Notes under the pieces: model-generated
Told to the model about the DNA's origin: nothing
Seen by the model: the letters and a program-made list of their open reading frames with translations, nothing else
Database searches by the model: none
Assembly (NCBI GenBank): GCA_050699035.1
Contig: JBOHDE010000196.1
Location: 1-7,593 of the forward strand
DNA length: 7,593 nucleotides
Reading direction: 5' to 3'
From: WHTB01 sp050699035
Lineage (GTDB): Bacteria; Actinomycetota; Actinomycetes; Propionibacteriales; Nocardioidaceae
Program-made: the position numbers and the translations under genes
Shown here: positions 1 to 6,076 of the stretch, piece after piece
Layout: every line of letters begins with the position of its first letter
Numbering within the stretch: the first letter of the stretch is position 1

Positions 1-948
1 GACCTGCGGATCGGGTTCTTCCTGCACATCCCGTTCCCGCCGACCGAGCTGTTCCTCCAGGTGCCGTGGCGGCGCCAGATCATCGAGGGCCTGCTCGGTG
101 CCGACCTGGTCGGATTCCAGGTGCCGGGAGCGGCGGCCAACTTCGTCCGCCTCGTCCGCAACCTGACCGGCAACAAGACCCACCGGGACCGGGTCACGCT
201 GGAGGACGGGCGGCGCGTGCACGCCAAGGCGTACCCCATCTCCATCGACTCGCAAGGCCTCGAGCAGATGGCCCGGCATCCGGCCACCCAGGCCCGGGCC
301 ACGGAGATCCGCGAGGAGGTCGGCAACCCCGCCCGGATCCTGCTCGGCGTCGACCGGCTCGACTACACCAAGGGCATCCGGCAGCGGCTCCGCGCCTTCG
401 GCGAGCTGCTCCGCGACGGAAAGGTCAGCGTCGACGACGCCGTGTTCATCCAGGTGGCGACACCGTCGCGGGAGCGGGTCGAGCAGTACCGCGTACTGCG
501 CAACGACATCGACATGCTGGTCGGCCGGATCAACGGCGACTTCGGCCGGATCGGCAGCCCGGCGATCAACTACATGCACACGTCGTTCGACCGCAACGAG
601 ATGGCCGCGCTGTTCCTGGCCGCCGACGTGATGGTGGTGACCCCGCTCCGCGACGGGATGAACCTCGTCGCCAAGGAGTACGTCGCCTGCCGCTACGAGC
701 ACGACGGCGCGCTGATGCTCAGCGAGTTCGCCGGCGCCGCCGCGGAACTGAAGCAGGCGTTCCTCGTTAACCCGTACGACATCAACGGGCTGAAAGAGGC
801 GCTGCTCAGCGCCATGTCGGCAGAGCCTCGCGAGCTGACCAGGCGGATGAGAGCCATGCGGCGCTACCTCCTCGAGCACGACATCGACCGCTGGGCGGCC
901 GAGTTCCTGGACGGGCTCGTCAACCCCGGATCACATGACAAGGACTGA
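1..948 (+). CDS. otsA: Trehalose-6-phosphate synthase (GT20), C-terminal part, 5' end outside window
   Basis: The enzyme joins glucose from a nucleotide sugar to glucose-6-phosphate, giving trehalose-6-phosphate, a cytoplasmic step in making the osmolyte trehalose. The frame is open from base 1, so the gene starts upstream; 315 residues are visible and about 150 N-terminal ones are missing compared with OtsA of about 470-500 aa. The fragment begins at the GFFLHIPFP substrate-binding motif (His at fragment residue 9). It then has LLGADLVGFQ (31-40), GVDRLDYTKG (116-125; Arg119 and Lys124 match E. coli Arg262 and Lys267) and TPLRDGMNLVAKE (214-226; Asp218 and Glu226 match Asp361 and Glu369). 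The C-terminus looks complete, ending soon after the NPYD and HDIDRW blocks. No phosphatase (otsB) follows; the next gene starts 3 bp downstream and is probably cotranscribed. The GTG at 61 is only an internal codon. Family is very secure; donor nucleotide preference cannot be read. Confidence 0.97.
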   Translation, partial: DLRIGFFLHIPFPPTELFLQVPWRRQIIEGLLGADLVGFQVPGAAANFVRLVRNLTGNKTHRDRVTLEDGRRVHAKAYPISIDSQGLEQMARHPATQARATEIREEVGNPARILLGVDRLDYTKGIRQRLRAFGELLRDGKVSVDDAVFIQVATPSRERVEQYRVLRNDIDMLVGRINGDFGRIGSPAINYMHTSFDRNEMAALFLAADVMVVTPLRDGMNLVAKEYVACRYEHDGALMLSEFAGAAAELKQAFLVNPYDINGLKEALLSAMSAEPRELTRRMRAMRRYLLEHDIDRWAAEFLDGLVNPGSHDKD

Positions 949-951
949 CCG

Positions 952-2187
952 ATGAGCGTTGCGCCACTGGCCAAGCTGCTGCCCGGCATCCCCGGCATGC
1001 CGTCGCCCGAGCAGCTGCTCGCCGCCGGCGCCAACATCGGCCACAAGGTGCTGTACGGCGGGCTCGCCGACCTGCGGCCGATGCCGCGCACGCTGATCGA
1101 CGACGGCACGCTGCGCGAGGTCTACCACTACCGGCCGGGAGCCGGCTCCCACCCGACCGGGTTGCCGGTGCTGCTCGTGACGCCGCTGGCCGCGCCGGCC
1201 CTGTGCTTCGACCTGCGGCGCGGCTGCTCGCTGGTGGAGCACCTGGTCAAGCTGCAACGGCCGACCTACCTGGTCGAGTACGGCGAGGTGAGCTTCGCCG
1301 ACCGGCGTCTCGGCGTCGAGCACTGGATCGACGAGGTGCTCCCCGCGGCCGTGCGGGCCGTCAGCGAGCACGCCGGCGGGCAGCCCGTGCACCTGGTCGG
1401 GTGGAGCCTCGGCGGCATCTTCGCGACGCTGGCGGCGGCCGACCACGGCGACCTGCCGATCGCCTCGGTGACCGCCCTGGGCTCGCCGTTCGACGTGTCG
1501 CGGGTGCCGTTGATCGCGCCGTTCCGTCCGCTGGTCAACCTCGCCGACGGAGCGCTGCTCGGCGGGATCTACCGGGTGCTCGGTGGTGCGCCGAAGCCGT
1601 TGGTACGTAGGGCATTCCAGCTGTCCAGCATCGACAAGCTGGTGACGAAGCCGCTGGCCGTGGTCAGGAACCTCGACGACGCCGAGTTCCTCGCCCAGAT
1701 CGAGGCGGTCGACCGGTTCACCGCGAACATGATCGCCTATCCGGGCCGCAGCTTCGGGCAGCTCTACCACCGTTTCCTGCGGGCGAACGCGCTGGCCAGC
1801 GGTGGCTATGACCTCGACGACCGGCGGATCGAGCTGAGCACGCTCGACAAGCCGCTGCTGGTGCTGGCCGGATCCGGCGACTCGATCGCGCCGATCGCCT
1901 CGGTGCAGCCGCTGGTCGAGATGGTGCCGCAGGCGTCGCCGCGGTTCGAGGTCGTGCCCGGCGGGCACCTCGGCATGCTCACCGGCCGCGCCGCCCGCGG
2001 CACCACCTGGAAGATCCTCGACGGGTTCATGACCGGTATCGACGCCGACCATCTGCCCGCCGCGGACGCACCGCCGACCGAGGCTGACCCGGCGACCACC
2101 GACTCGGCACCGGCAACCGCGCCGATCGGCATGAACCGCAAGCGCCAGCACTCCTCGGCCGCGACCCGCTCGGCCCTGAAGCGCTGA
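952..2187 (+). CDS. PhaC-like alpha/beta hydrolase with serine nucleophile
   Basis: A 411-aa cytoplasmic alpha/beta-fold enzyme resembling polyhydroxyalkanoate synthase (PhaC) in layout: an N-terminal segment of about 70 residues, a strand PVLLVTPLA (72-80), the block FDLRRGCSLVEHL (86-98), then the nucleophile elbow GWSLGG (150-155). PhaC normally has cysteine in the elbow; here it is Ser152. The likely triad is Ser152, Asp310 (in GSGDSIAP) and His339 (in GGHLGM), which suggests a hydrolase or acyltransferase rather than a true polymerase. After about residue 363 there is an Ala/Pro/Thr-rich, probably disordered tail with a basic end. The ATG is preceded by AAGGA (940-944) at 7 nt, and the gene follows otsA by 3 bp, so the two are probably cotranscribed. 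The substrate is unknown; lipid or PHA-like esters are inference from the fold. Fold confidence is high, function low. Confidence 0.85.
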   Translation: MSVAPLAKLLPGIPGMPSPEQLLAAGANIGHKVLYGGLADLRPMPRTLIDDGTLREVYHYRPGAGSHPTGLPVLLVTPLAAPALCFDLRRGCSLVEHLVKLQRPTYLVEYGEVSFADRRLGVEHWIDEVLPAAVRAVSEHAGGQPVHLVGWSLGGIFATLAAADHGDLPIASVTALGSPFDVSRVPLIAPFRPLVNLADGALLGGIYRVLGGAPKPLVRRAFQLSSIDKLVTKPLAVVRNLDDAEFLAQIEAVDRFTANMIAYPGRSFGQLYHRFLRANALASGGYDLDDRRIELSTLDKPLLVLAGSGDSIAPIASVQPLVEMVPQASPRFEVVPGGHLGMLTGRAARGTTWKILDGFMTGIDADHLPAADAPPTEADPATTDSAPATAPIGMNRKRQHSSAATRSALKR

Positions 2188-2201
2188 CCACCCGCACCCC
2201 C

Positions 2202-2207
2202 TAGGCT
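2202..2207 (+). promoter_or_regulatory. Candidate -10 element for near-leaderless ung transcript
   Basis: TAGGCT fits the actinobacterial TAnnnT -10 pattern and ends 8 nt before the ung ATG. Only a very short AGG, inside the same motif, could act as a ribosome binding site. This suggests transcription starting at or 1-2 nt before the ATG. The spacing is slightly longer than the usual 6-7 nt and no good -35 is visible, so ung could instead be read from the upstream operon. Confidence 0.4.
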
Positions 2208-2215
2208 CTGCGCAC

Positions 2216-2893
2216 ATGACGCGCAAGCCGCTGACCGAGCTGATGGCCGCCGACTGGGCCGAGGCCCTCACCCCCATGGCCGGGCAGATCGCCGCCGTCG
2301 GCGACTTCCTCAGGGCCGAGCTCGCCGCCGGGCGCCCGTACCTGCCGGCCGGCCACAACATCCTGCGGGCCTTCGGCGAGCCGCTGGCCGGCGTCCGGGT
2401 CCTGGTCGTCGGCCAGGACCCGTACCCCACGCCGGGCCACCCGGTCGGGCTGTCATTCTCAGTCGCGCCCGAGGTGCGTCCGCTGCCCAAGAGCCTGGTC
2501 AACATCTTCGCCGAGCTCGCCACCGACGTCGGCGCGCCGCCACCCACCAACGGCGACCTCACGCCGTGGAGCAAGCAGGGTGTGCTGTTGCTCAACCGCG
2601 TCCTGTCGGTGCGGCCCGGCAGTGCCGGCAGCCACCGTGGCCGCGGCTGGGAGCAGGTCACGGAGGCCGCCATCGAGGCGCTCGTCCGCCGCGGCGGCCC
2701 GCTCGTGGCCATCCTCTGGGGCCGCGACGCGCAGACGCTCAAGCCGATGCTCGGCCCGGTGCCGTACGTCGAGTCGGTGCACCCGAGCCCGTTGTCGGCG
2801 CACCGCGGGTTCTTCGGTTCGCGACCGTTCAGCCGGGTGAACGCCCTGCTCGCCGAGCAGGGCGCGGGACCCGTCGACTGGTCCCTGCCCTGA
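2216..2893 (+). CDS. ung: Uracil-DNA glycosylase, family 1 (UDG)
   Basis: This enzyme removes uracil from DNA by cleaving the N-glycosidic bond, starting base-excision repair of deaminated cytosine or misincorporated dUMP. The 225-aa product has the usual length. Visible motifs are the water-activating GQDPYP (66-71) with catalytic Asp68 (E. coli Asp64), GLSFSV (78-83) for uracil binding, LLLNRVLSVR (124-133), and the DNA-intercalation motif HPSPLS (189-194) with His189 (E. coli His187), followed by GFFGSRPFS. Proline after GQDPY, where E. coli has His, is normal for actinobacterial Ung such as that of M. tuberculosis. The ATG lies 28 bp after the hydrolase stop and has almost no Shine-Dalgarno, but a TAnnnT motif lies just upstream. 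The stop overlaps the next gene's ATG in TGATG, so downstream translation is probably coupled. Complete and apparently functional. Confidence 0.97.
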   Translation: MTRKPLTELMAADWAEALTPMAGQIAAVGDFLRAELAAGRPYLPAGHNILRAFGEPLAGVRVLVVGQDPYPTPGHPVGLSFSVAPEVRPLPKSLVNIFAELATDVGAPPPTNGDLTPWSKQGVLLLNRVLSVRPGSAGSHRGRGWEQVTEAAIEALVRRGGPLVAILWGRDAQTLKPMLGPVPYVESVHPSPLSAHRGFFGSRPFSRVNALLAEQGAGPVDWSLP

Positions 2894-3669
2894 TGTCGAC
2901 CCAGATATCGACAACGCCGGAGCCGGGCTGGCCGCTGGCCGTCGCGCTGGTCCTGCTCGTGCTGATCGCGGTCGGCGCGGCGACGCTGGCCGGGCTGCCG
3001 ATCCGCCGTGACATCACGGTCGCGTCGGCGCGGTCGGTCGTCCAGCTGCTGCTGGTGTCGCTGGCGATCACCGCGGTGCTCAGCCATCTCGCTTGGTCGG
3101 CCGCGTTCGCGTTGCTGATGTTCGGGGTCGCCACCTGGACGTCGTCGCGGCGCATCGGCGCGCCCGCCGACCTCGTCTGGGTCGCGGTCGCGATCGGCGC
3201 GGGCGTCGTACCGGTGCTCGCCCTACTGCTGGCGTCCGGCGTGATCCCGCTGACCGGCGCGGCCCTGGTGCCGACCGCCGGCATCGTGATCGGCGGCGCG
3301 ATGACGGCGAACACGCTGGCCGGGCGCCGCGCCTTCGACGAGCTGCACGGTCAGGTCGGCGGGTACGAGGCGGCGCTCGCGCTCGGCATGTCTCGCCGCG
3401 ATGCGACGCTCGAGGTCGTCCGGCCGTCCTCCGCCGAGGCTTTGACCCCGGTCCTCGACCAGACCCGGACGGTCGGGCTGGTCACCCTGCCCGGTGCGTA
3501 CGTCGGCGTACTGCTCGGCGGCGGCAGCCCGGTCGAGGCCGGAGCGGCCCAGGTGATGGTGCTGATCGGTCTGGTCGCCGCGGAGACACTGGTCGTGCTG
3601 GTCCTGACACGGTTGGTTGCGACTCGCCGCGTACTTTCTCCCGGTTTGCGCCGTACCCTCCCGGTTTGA
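2893..3669 (+). CDS. FetB/UPF0014-family ABC transporter permease, without adjacent ATPase
   Basis: A 258-aa integral membrane protein of the FetB (YbbM, UPF0014) family, whose E. coli member works with the ATPase FetA in iron export and oxidative-stress resistance. Hydrophobic segments lie at about 13-35, 48-65, 67-83, 94-115, 122-138, 192-210 and 218-241. Family-like blocks are GIVIGGAMTANTLAGRR (130-146), a cytoplasmic loop YEAALALGMSRRDA (158-171), and the LPGAYVG ... LLGGGSP stretch (199-213). I chose the ATG at 2893 because it overlaps the ung stop (TGATG), leaves a short hydrophilic N-terminus, and the homologous region begins just after it; the frame stays open further upstream only as a shadow inside ung. 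No FetA-like ATPase is next to it; the ABC ATPase at 5214-6053 is of the siderophore-import type and is unlikely to be its partner. The family is well supported; the metal substrate is inference. Confidence 0.85.
   Translation: MSTQISTTPEPGWPLAVALVLLVLIAVGAATLAGLPIRRDITVASARSVVQLLLVSLAITAVLSHLAWSAAFALLMFGVATWTSSRRIGAPADLVWVAVAIGAGVVPVLALLLASGVIPLTGAALVPTAGIVIGGAMTANTLAGRRAFDELHGQVGGYEAALALGMSRRDATLEVVRPSSAEALTPVLDQTRTVGLVTLPGAYVGVLLGGGSPVEAGAAQVMVLIGLVAAETLVVLVLTRLVATRRVLSPGLRRTLPV
3638..3668 (+). repeat. Two copies of an 11-bp direct repeat at the permease 3' end
   Basis: CTCCCGGTTTG occurs at 3638-3648 and again at 3658-3668, a 20-bp period, with GTAC a few bases before each copy. It covers the last codons and stop of the permease. 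It looks like a small tandem duplication; no function is evident. Confidence 0.5.
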
Positions 3670-3685
3670 GGATCTGCCGCTCGGC

Positions 3686-3706
3686 CACGCTCAGTGTTTG
3701 AGTGTG
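3686..3706 (+). terminator. Hairpin between permease and nuclease genes, possible terminator
   Basis: CACGCTCA (3686-3693) can pair with TGAGTGTG (3699-3706) to give an 8-bp stem with one G-U pair and a 5-nt loop. It lies 16 nt after the permease stop and about 60 nt before the nuclease start. No T-tract follows, so it could be a weak terminator, part of the nuclease leader, or chance. Confidence 0.3.
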
Positions 3707-3753
3707 CGCAGGAGTCGCCGGACCATCCCACCGGCGCTCGCCCCTCAAGGACT

Positions 3754-3757
3754 GGAG
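3754..3757 (+). promoter_or_regulatory. Ribosome binding site deciding the nuclease start
   Basis: GGAG lies 7 nt before the ATG at 3765, with AAGGA just upstream at 3747-3751. It supports this ATG over an in-frame upstream ATG at 3702, which would put about 21 hydrophilic residues before the signal peptide. Confidence 0.65.
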
Positions 3758-3764
3758 TGGATTC

Positions 3765-4421
3765 ATGCGACGCTCTGCGCTCGTCCTGGCCGCCACCCTC
3801 ACGGCCCCGCTGCTCATCACGATGGCGCGACCCGCCATGGCAGAGGCAGCAGTCACCTACTCGGCACCGTTGCGAACGGCGGTCGCCCAGCTCCCGGTTG
3901 CCGTCGAGAACCGCTCCGGCTACGACCGCGACCTGTTCAACCACTGGATCGATGCCGACGGCGACGGCTGCAACACCCGCTACGAGGTGCTGATCGCCGA
4001 GGCCGACGACCCGCCGACGATCGGGTCCGGCTGCCAGCTGACCGGCGGACGCTGGTTCTCGTACTACGACCGGGTGTCCTGGACCAACCCTTCCGACCTC
4101 GATATCGACCACATGGTGCCGCTCGCCGAAGCCTGGGACTCGGGTGCCTCGTCCTGGTCCAGCAGCCAGCGACAGTCGTACGCGAACGACCTCGGCGACT
4201 ACCGCCCGCTGGTCGGCGTAACGGACAACGTCAACCAGTCCAAGGGTGACCAGGACCCGTCGACCTGGATGCCGCACTACGACAAGTGCCGGTATCTCAG
4301 GGAGTTCGTGGCGGTGAAGGTCCGCTGGCGCCTGCGCGTCGACTCGGCCGAGAAGGCGGCGATGACGAGCATCGCCAACGGCTGCACGAACACCACCATC
4401 ACGGTCACCCGCGCGATCTGA
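3765..4421 (+). CDS. Secreted HNH nuclease (DUF1524/GmrSD C-terminal-like HNH family)
   Basis: A 218-aa predicted extracellular nuclease. The N-terminus is a signal peptide: basic MRR, hydrophobic core about 5-19, and cleavage probably after AMA (24-26) or AEA (26-28). The catalytic HNH region is DLDIDHMVPLAEAW (111-124), with Asp115-His116 as the key pair, followed by DNVNQSKGDQDP (154-165; Asn157 and Lys160 probable active-site residues). This matches the small secreted HNH proteins common in Streptomyces. Four cysteines (69, 90, 175, 207) could form two disulfides, as suits an exported protein. Residues 63-74 (DADGDGCNTRYE) fit an EF-hand-type calcium loop with acidic residues at positions 1, 3, 5 and 12 and Gly at 6. 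The gene's 3' end overlaps the convergent membrane gene by 17 bp. Likely role is degradation of external DNA or RNA; no immunity gene is adjacent, so a toxin role is not indicated. Substrate not determinable. Confidence 0.9.
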   Translation: MRRSALVLAATLTAPLLITMARPAMAEAAVTYSAPLRTAVAQLPVAVENRSGYDRDLFNHWIDADGDGCNTRYEVLIAEADDPPTIGSGCQLTGGRWFSYYDRVSWTNPSDLDIDHMVPLAEAWDSGASSWSSSQRQSYANDLGDYRPLVGVTDNVNQSKGDQDPSTWMPHYDKCRYLREFVAVKVRWRLRVDSAEKAAMTSIANGCTNTTITVTRAI

Positions 4422-4809
4422 CCCGCCGTACCCACCACAGGCCGAGCAACGGGAGCACCAGCGGTACGAACCCGTACCCACGTCCGTAGACGGACCAGAC
4501 GGTCGCGTCCGGGAACGCCTCGGGCGCGACCAGGCTGGCCGTACCGACGAGGAGTACGCCGACCAGCTCGACGGTGCACGAGACCAGCGCCACCCGCAGC
4601 GACATCGCGTCTCCACGGGCGAACGCGACCGTCGCCACGACATAGACGACCGCCGCCAGCGCCGACAGCCCATATGCCAAGGGAGCGTCGTCGAAGCGGG
4701 TCGCGATCTGCACCGTCGAGCGGGCGGTCGCCGCCAGGGCGAACACGGCGTACACCGCGACCAGCAGTCGGCCGGGTCCGCGGCTGCTGGTCGCCTCAGG
4801 CACCGGCAC
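4405..4809 (-). CDS. Conserved actinobacterial four-helix membrane protein, function unknown
   Basis: I do not recognise a characterised function. The 134-aa product has four hydrophobic segments (about 14-30, 44-65, 72-94, 111-128), a short charged N-terminus and a basic C-terminus (WWVRRVRSRG). Blocks such as ALAATARSTVQIATRF (25-39), APLAYGLSALAAVVY (42-56) and PDATVWSVYGRGYGFVPL (100-117) look like a membrane family I have seen in Streptomyces genomes labelled only as hypothetical. The start is GTG at 4809 (GTG at 4803 is also possible); it lies inside the end of the upstream membrane gene, a 14-bp overlap pointing to translational coupling. The 3' end overlaps the convergent nuclease gene by 17 bp. 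It may be the last gene of an iron-controlled transcript starting at 6053. A complex with its neighbour is inference. Confidence 0.8.
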   Translation of the reverse strand: MPVPEATSSRGPGRLLVAVYAVFALAATARSTVQIATRFDDAPLAYGLSALAAVVYVVATVAFARGDAMSLRVALVSCTVELVGVLLVGTASLVAPEAFPDATVWSVYGRGYGFVPLVLPLLGLWWVRRVRSRG

Positions 4810-5161
4810 CGGCCCAGATCTGCTGCATGCGCACCACCATGACGGCGACCGTCAGGCATCCGGCGACGAGGACGCCAGTACCCCAGCGACTCTTCTCGGC
4901 GACCGCCCAGATCACCGCGAGCGGAAGGATGAGGACGGCGGTGAGGAGGTAGCCGACGAACGCCGCACCGTCGACATCTCGGCTGCTGCCGGCCAGCATC
5001 ACGATCCCGGCGACGACCTGCACAAGCAGCGCCACCTCGAGCACGGAAAGCCCATAGAACAAGGGATTGTCGAGCGGTCGGCCGAGCACGACGAGCAACA
5101 GGCTCCAGGCTGCGAGAAGCAGGCTGCCGCCGACCAACAGCATCCCCACCGTGTCGTTCAT
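4796..5161 (-). CDS. Small four-helix membrane protein, function unknown
   Basis: A 121-aa protein with no recognised characterised function. Four hydrophobic segments lie at about 5-27, 36-58, 66-88 and 92-112, linked by short polar loops (GRPLDNPLFYG at 27-37, SSRDVDG at 59-65, EKSRWGTG at 89-96); the end has VVRMQQIW (109-116). The ATG at 5161 has a strong ribosome binding site, GAGGAG (5166-5171 on this strand), 4 nt upstream. It begins 52 bp after the ABC ATPase stop on the same strand and overlaps the next membrane gene by 14 bp. The same layout of two small four-helix proteins suggests partners or diverged duplicates. It could form the membrane part of a transporter with the ABC ATPase, but it does not look like the multi-helix BtuC/FecCD permeases that such ATPases normally use. 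Confidence 0.8.
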   Translation of the reverse strand: MNDTVGMLLVGGSLLLAAWSLLLVVLGRPLDNPLFYGLSVLEVALLVQVVAGIVMLAGSSRDVDGAAFVGYLLTAVLILPLAVIWAVAEKSRWGTGVLVAGCLTVAVMVVRMQQIWAGAGA

Positions 5162-5190
5162 GCTGCTCCTCGGCCGCTAGGTCGTCCGCC

Positions 5191-5214
5191 AGCGAGCAGC
5201 CTACGACCCTCGCT
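5191..5214 (-). other. Short inverted repeat after the ABC ATPase stop
   Basis: AGCGAG (5191-5196) and CTCGCT (5209-5214) form a perfect 6-bp inverted repeat with a 12-nt loop, starting at the last base of the ATPase stop codon. It is too weak for a confident terminator; it might reduce read-through or protect an mRNA end between the ATPase and the membrane pair. Confidence 0.2.
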
Positions 5215-6053
5215 CAGGTGAGCGCCTGCGGCCGGGTCGTGTGCTTGCCCACCGGCCGGGCGATGAGATGCCCGGTCACCGGGTCCGAGCCGACCTCGAC
5301 CCGCAGTCCGTACGCACGGGTCAGTGCCTCGCCGGTCAGCACCTCGGCCGGGGCGCCGCAATTCTCCAGCCTGCCCTCCGACAGCAGGGCGACGCGGTCG
5401 GCGACCGCCGCGGCCTGGTTGAGGTCGTGCAGCACCACGCCGACGGCGACGTCGTGGTCGTCGGCGAGGTCTCGCATCAGGTCGAGAATCTCCACCTGGT
5501 AACGAAGATCGAGATGGTTGGTCGGCTCGTCCAGGAGGAGTACGCCGGTGTCCTGCGCCAGCGCGGTCGCCAGCCAGACCCGCTGCCGCTCCCCGCCGGA
5601 CAGCTCGTCGACGCCGCGCTCGGCCATCTCCGCCGTGCCGGTCACCTCCATCGCCCAGGCGACGGCACGAGGACCGTCCGGGTCGCTGTCCCGCCAGCGC
5701 CCCCGGTAGGGGTGGCGACCGTAGCCGACCACGTCGCGGACGAGGACGCCGGACGGCGTGGGGCGGCTCTGCCCGAGCAGGGTGACGCGCTGGGCGAACT
5801 GCTTGGCGTGCAGCGACCTCGCCGCGACACCGTCGGCGAGCAGCACCTCACCAAGACGTGGCGGATGGAGCCGAGCAAGTGCTCGCAGCAGGGTGGACTT
5901 GCCGCTGCCGTTGGGGCCGACCAGCGCCGTGACCTCGCCGGAGTCGAGGGTCAGGTCCGCACCGGCGACGACGTCGTGGCCGGCGTACGCAAGGGTCAGG
6001 TCGGCGCCACGCAAGCTGGGCGCCGGGCTTGAAGACGGTGCGGGGGTGGCCAC
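5214..6053 (-). CDS. Siderophore/iron-type ABC transporter ATP-binding protein (FecE/FepC-like)
   Basis: A 279-aa cytoplasmic ATPase of the group that powers ferric-siderophore, heme or cobalamin import. Motifs in order: Walker A GPNGSGKST (46-54), Q-loop Gln95, the FepC/FhuC-type helical block VVGYGRHPYRG (108-118), signature LSGGERQR (151-158), Walker B VLLLDEPT (171-178, Glu176 catalytic), D-loop NHLDL, and switch His209 (LHDLNQA). The RVALLSEGRL ... GAPAEVLT tail is also typical. All catalytic residues are present. The start is taken as GTG at 6053: there is no Shine-Dalgarno, but a -10 element sits exactly 6 nt upstream, so a leaderless mRNA is likely. An IdeR/DtxR box overlaps that promoter, predicting repression when iron is plentiful. 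No binding protein or FecCD permease is in the window; the genes following on this strand are two small membrane proteins. Family secure, substrate inferred. Confidence 0.93.
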   Translation of the reverse strand: MATPAPSSSPAPSLRGADLTLAYAGHDVVAGADLTLDSGEVTALVGPNGSGKSTLLRALARLHPPRLGEVLLADGVAARSLHAKQFAQRVTLLGQSRPTPSGVLVRDVVGYGRHPYRGRWRDSDPDGPRAVAWAMEVTGTAEMAERGVDELSGGERQRVWLATALAQDTGVLLLDEPTNHLDLRYQVEILDLMRDLADDHDVAVGVVLHDLNQAAAVADRVALLSEGRLENCGAPAEVLTGEALTRAYGLRVEVGSDPVTGHLIARPVGKHTTRPQALT

Positions 6054-6057
6054 CCGT

Positions 6058-6076
6058 CGAGGTTAGCCTCACCTAA
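6058..6076 (-). promoter_or_regulatory. DtxR/IdeR iron box operator
   Basis: On the minus strand TTAGGTGAGGCTAACCTCG matches 16 of 19 positions of the DtxR/IdeR consensus TWAGGTWAGSCTWACCTWA. On the plus strand it matches 17 of 19 positions of the classic streptomycete iron-box form. It lies 4 bp upstream of the ABC ATPase GTG and covers its -10 element, so bound Fe(II)-repressor would block RNA polymerase. The neighbouring gene type (siderophore ATPase) independently supports iron control. Confidence 0.88.

Noticed and set aside
1455..1905. 16-bp identity (GCCGATCGCCTCGGTG) at 1455-1470 and 1890-1905 in the hydrolase gene
   Set aside because: Both copies are in frame and encode the same PIASV-type stretch with common codons; chance in GC-rich coding DNA is enough.
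2566..2892. Upstream extension of the permease frame inside ung
   Set aside because: The extra 109 residues are Arg/Pro/Gly-rich with no homology, and the ATG at 2893 overlaps the ung stop in a typical coupling arrangement.
931..3087. 718-codon open frame on the minus strand opposite the hydrolase and ung
   Set aside because: It is antisense to two well-supported genes; its translation is an Arg/Gly/Gln-rich low-complexity string with no domain, as expected for the shadow frame of GC-rich genes.
3765..4421. Secreted nuclease as a polymorphic toxin or interbacterial effector
   Set aside because: No delivery domain, repeat region or adjacent immunity gene; it is a compact signal-peptide nuclease of a common family.
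3351..4859. 502-codon open frame on the minus strand spanning permease, nuclease and membrane gene
   Set aside because: It crosses several real genes on both strands in a shadow frame, with Arg/Ser/Pro-rich composition and no motif.
2893..6053. FetB-type permease and FecE-type ATPase as one transporter
   Set aside because: They are on opposite strands, separated by unrelated genes, and belong to different ABC subfamilies; FetB partners have a shorter, different ATPase.
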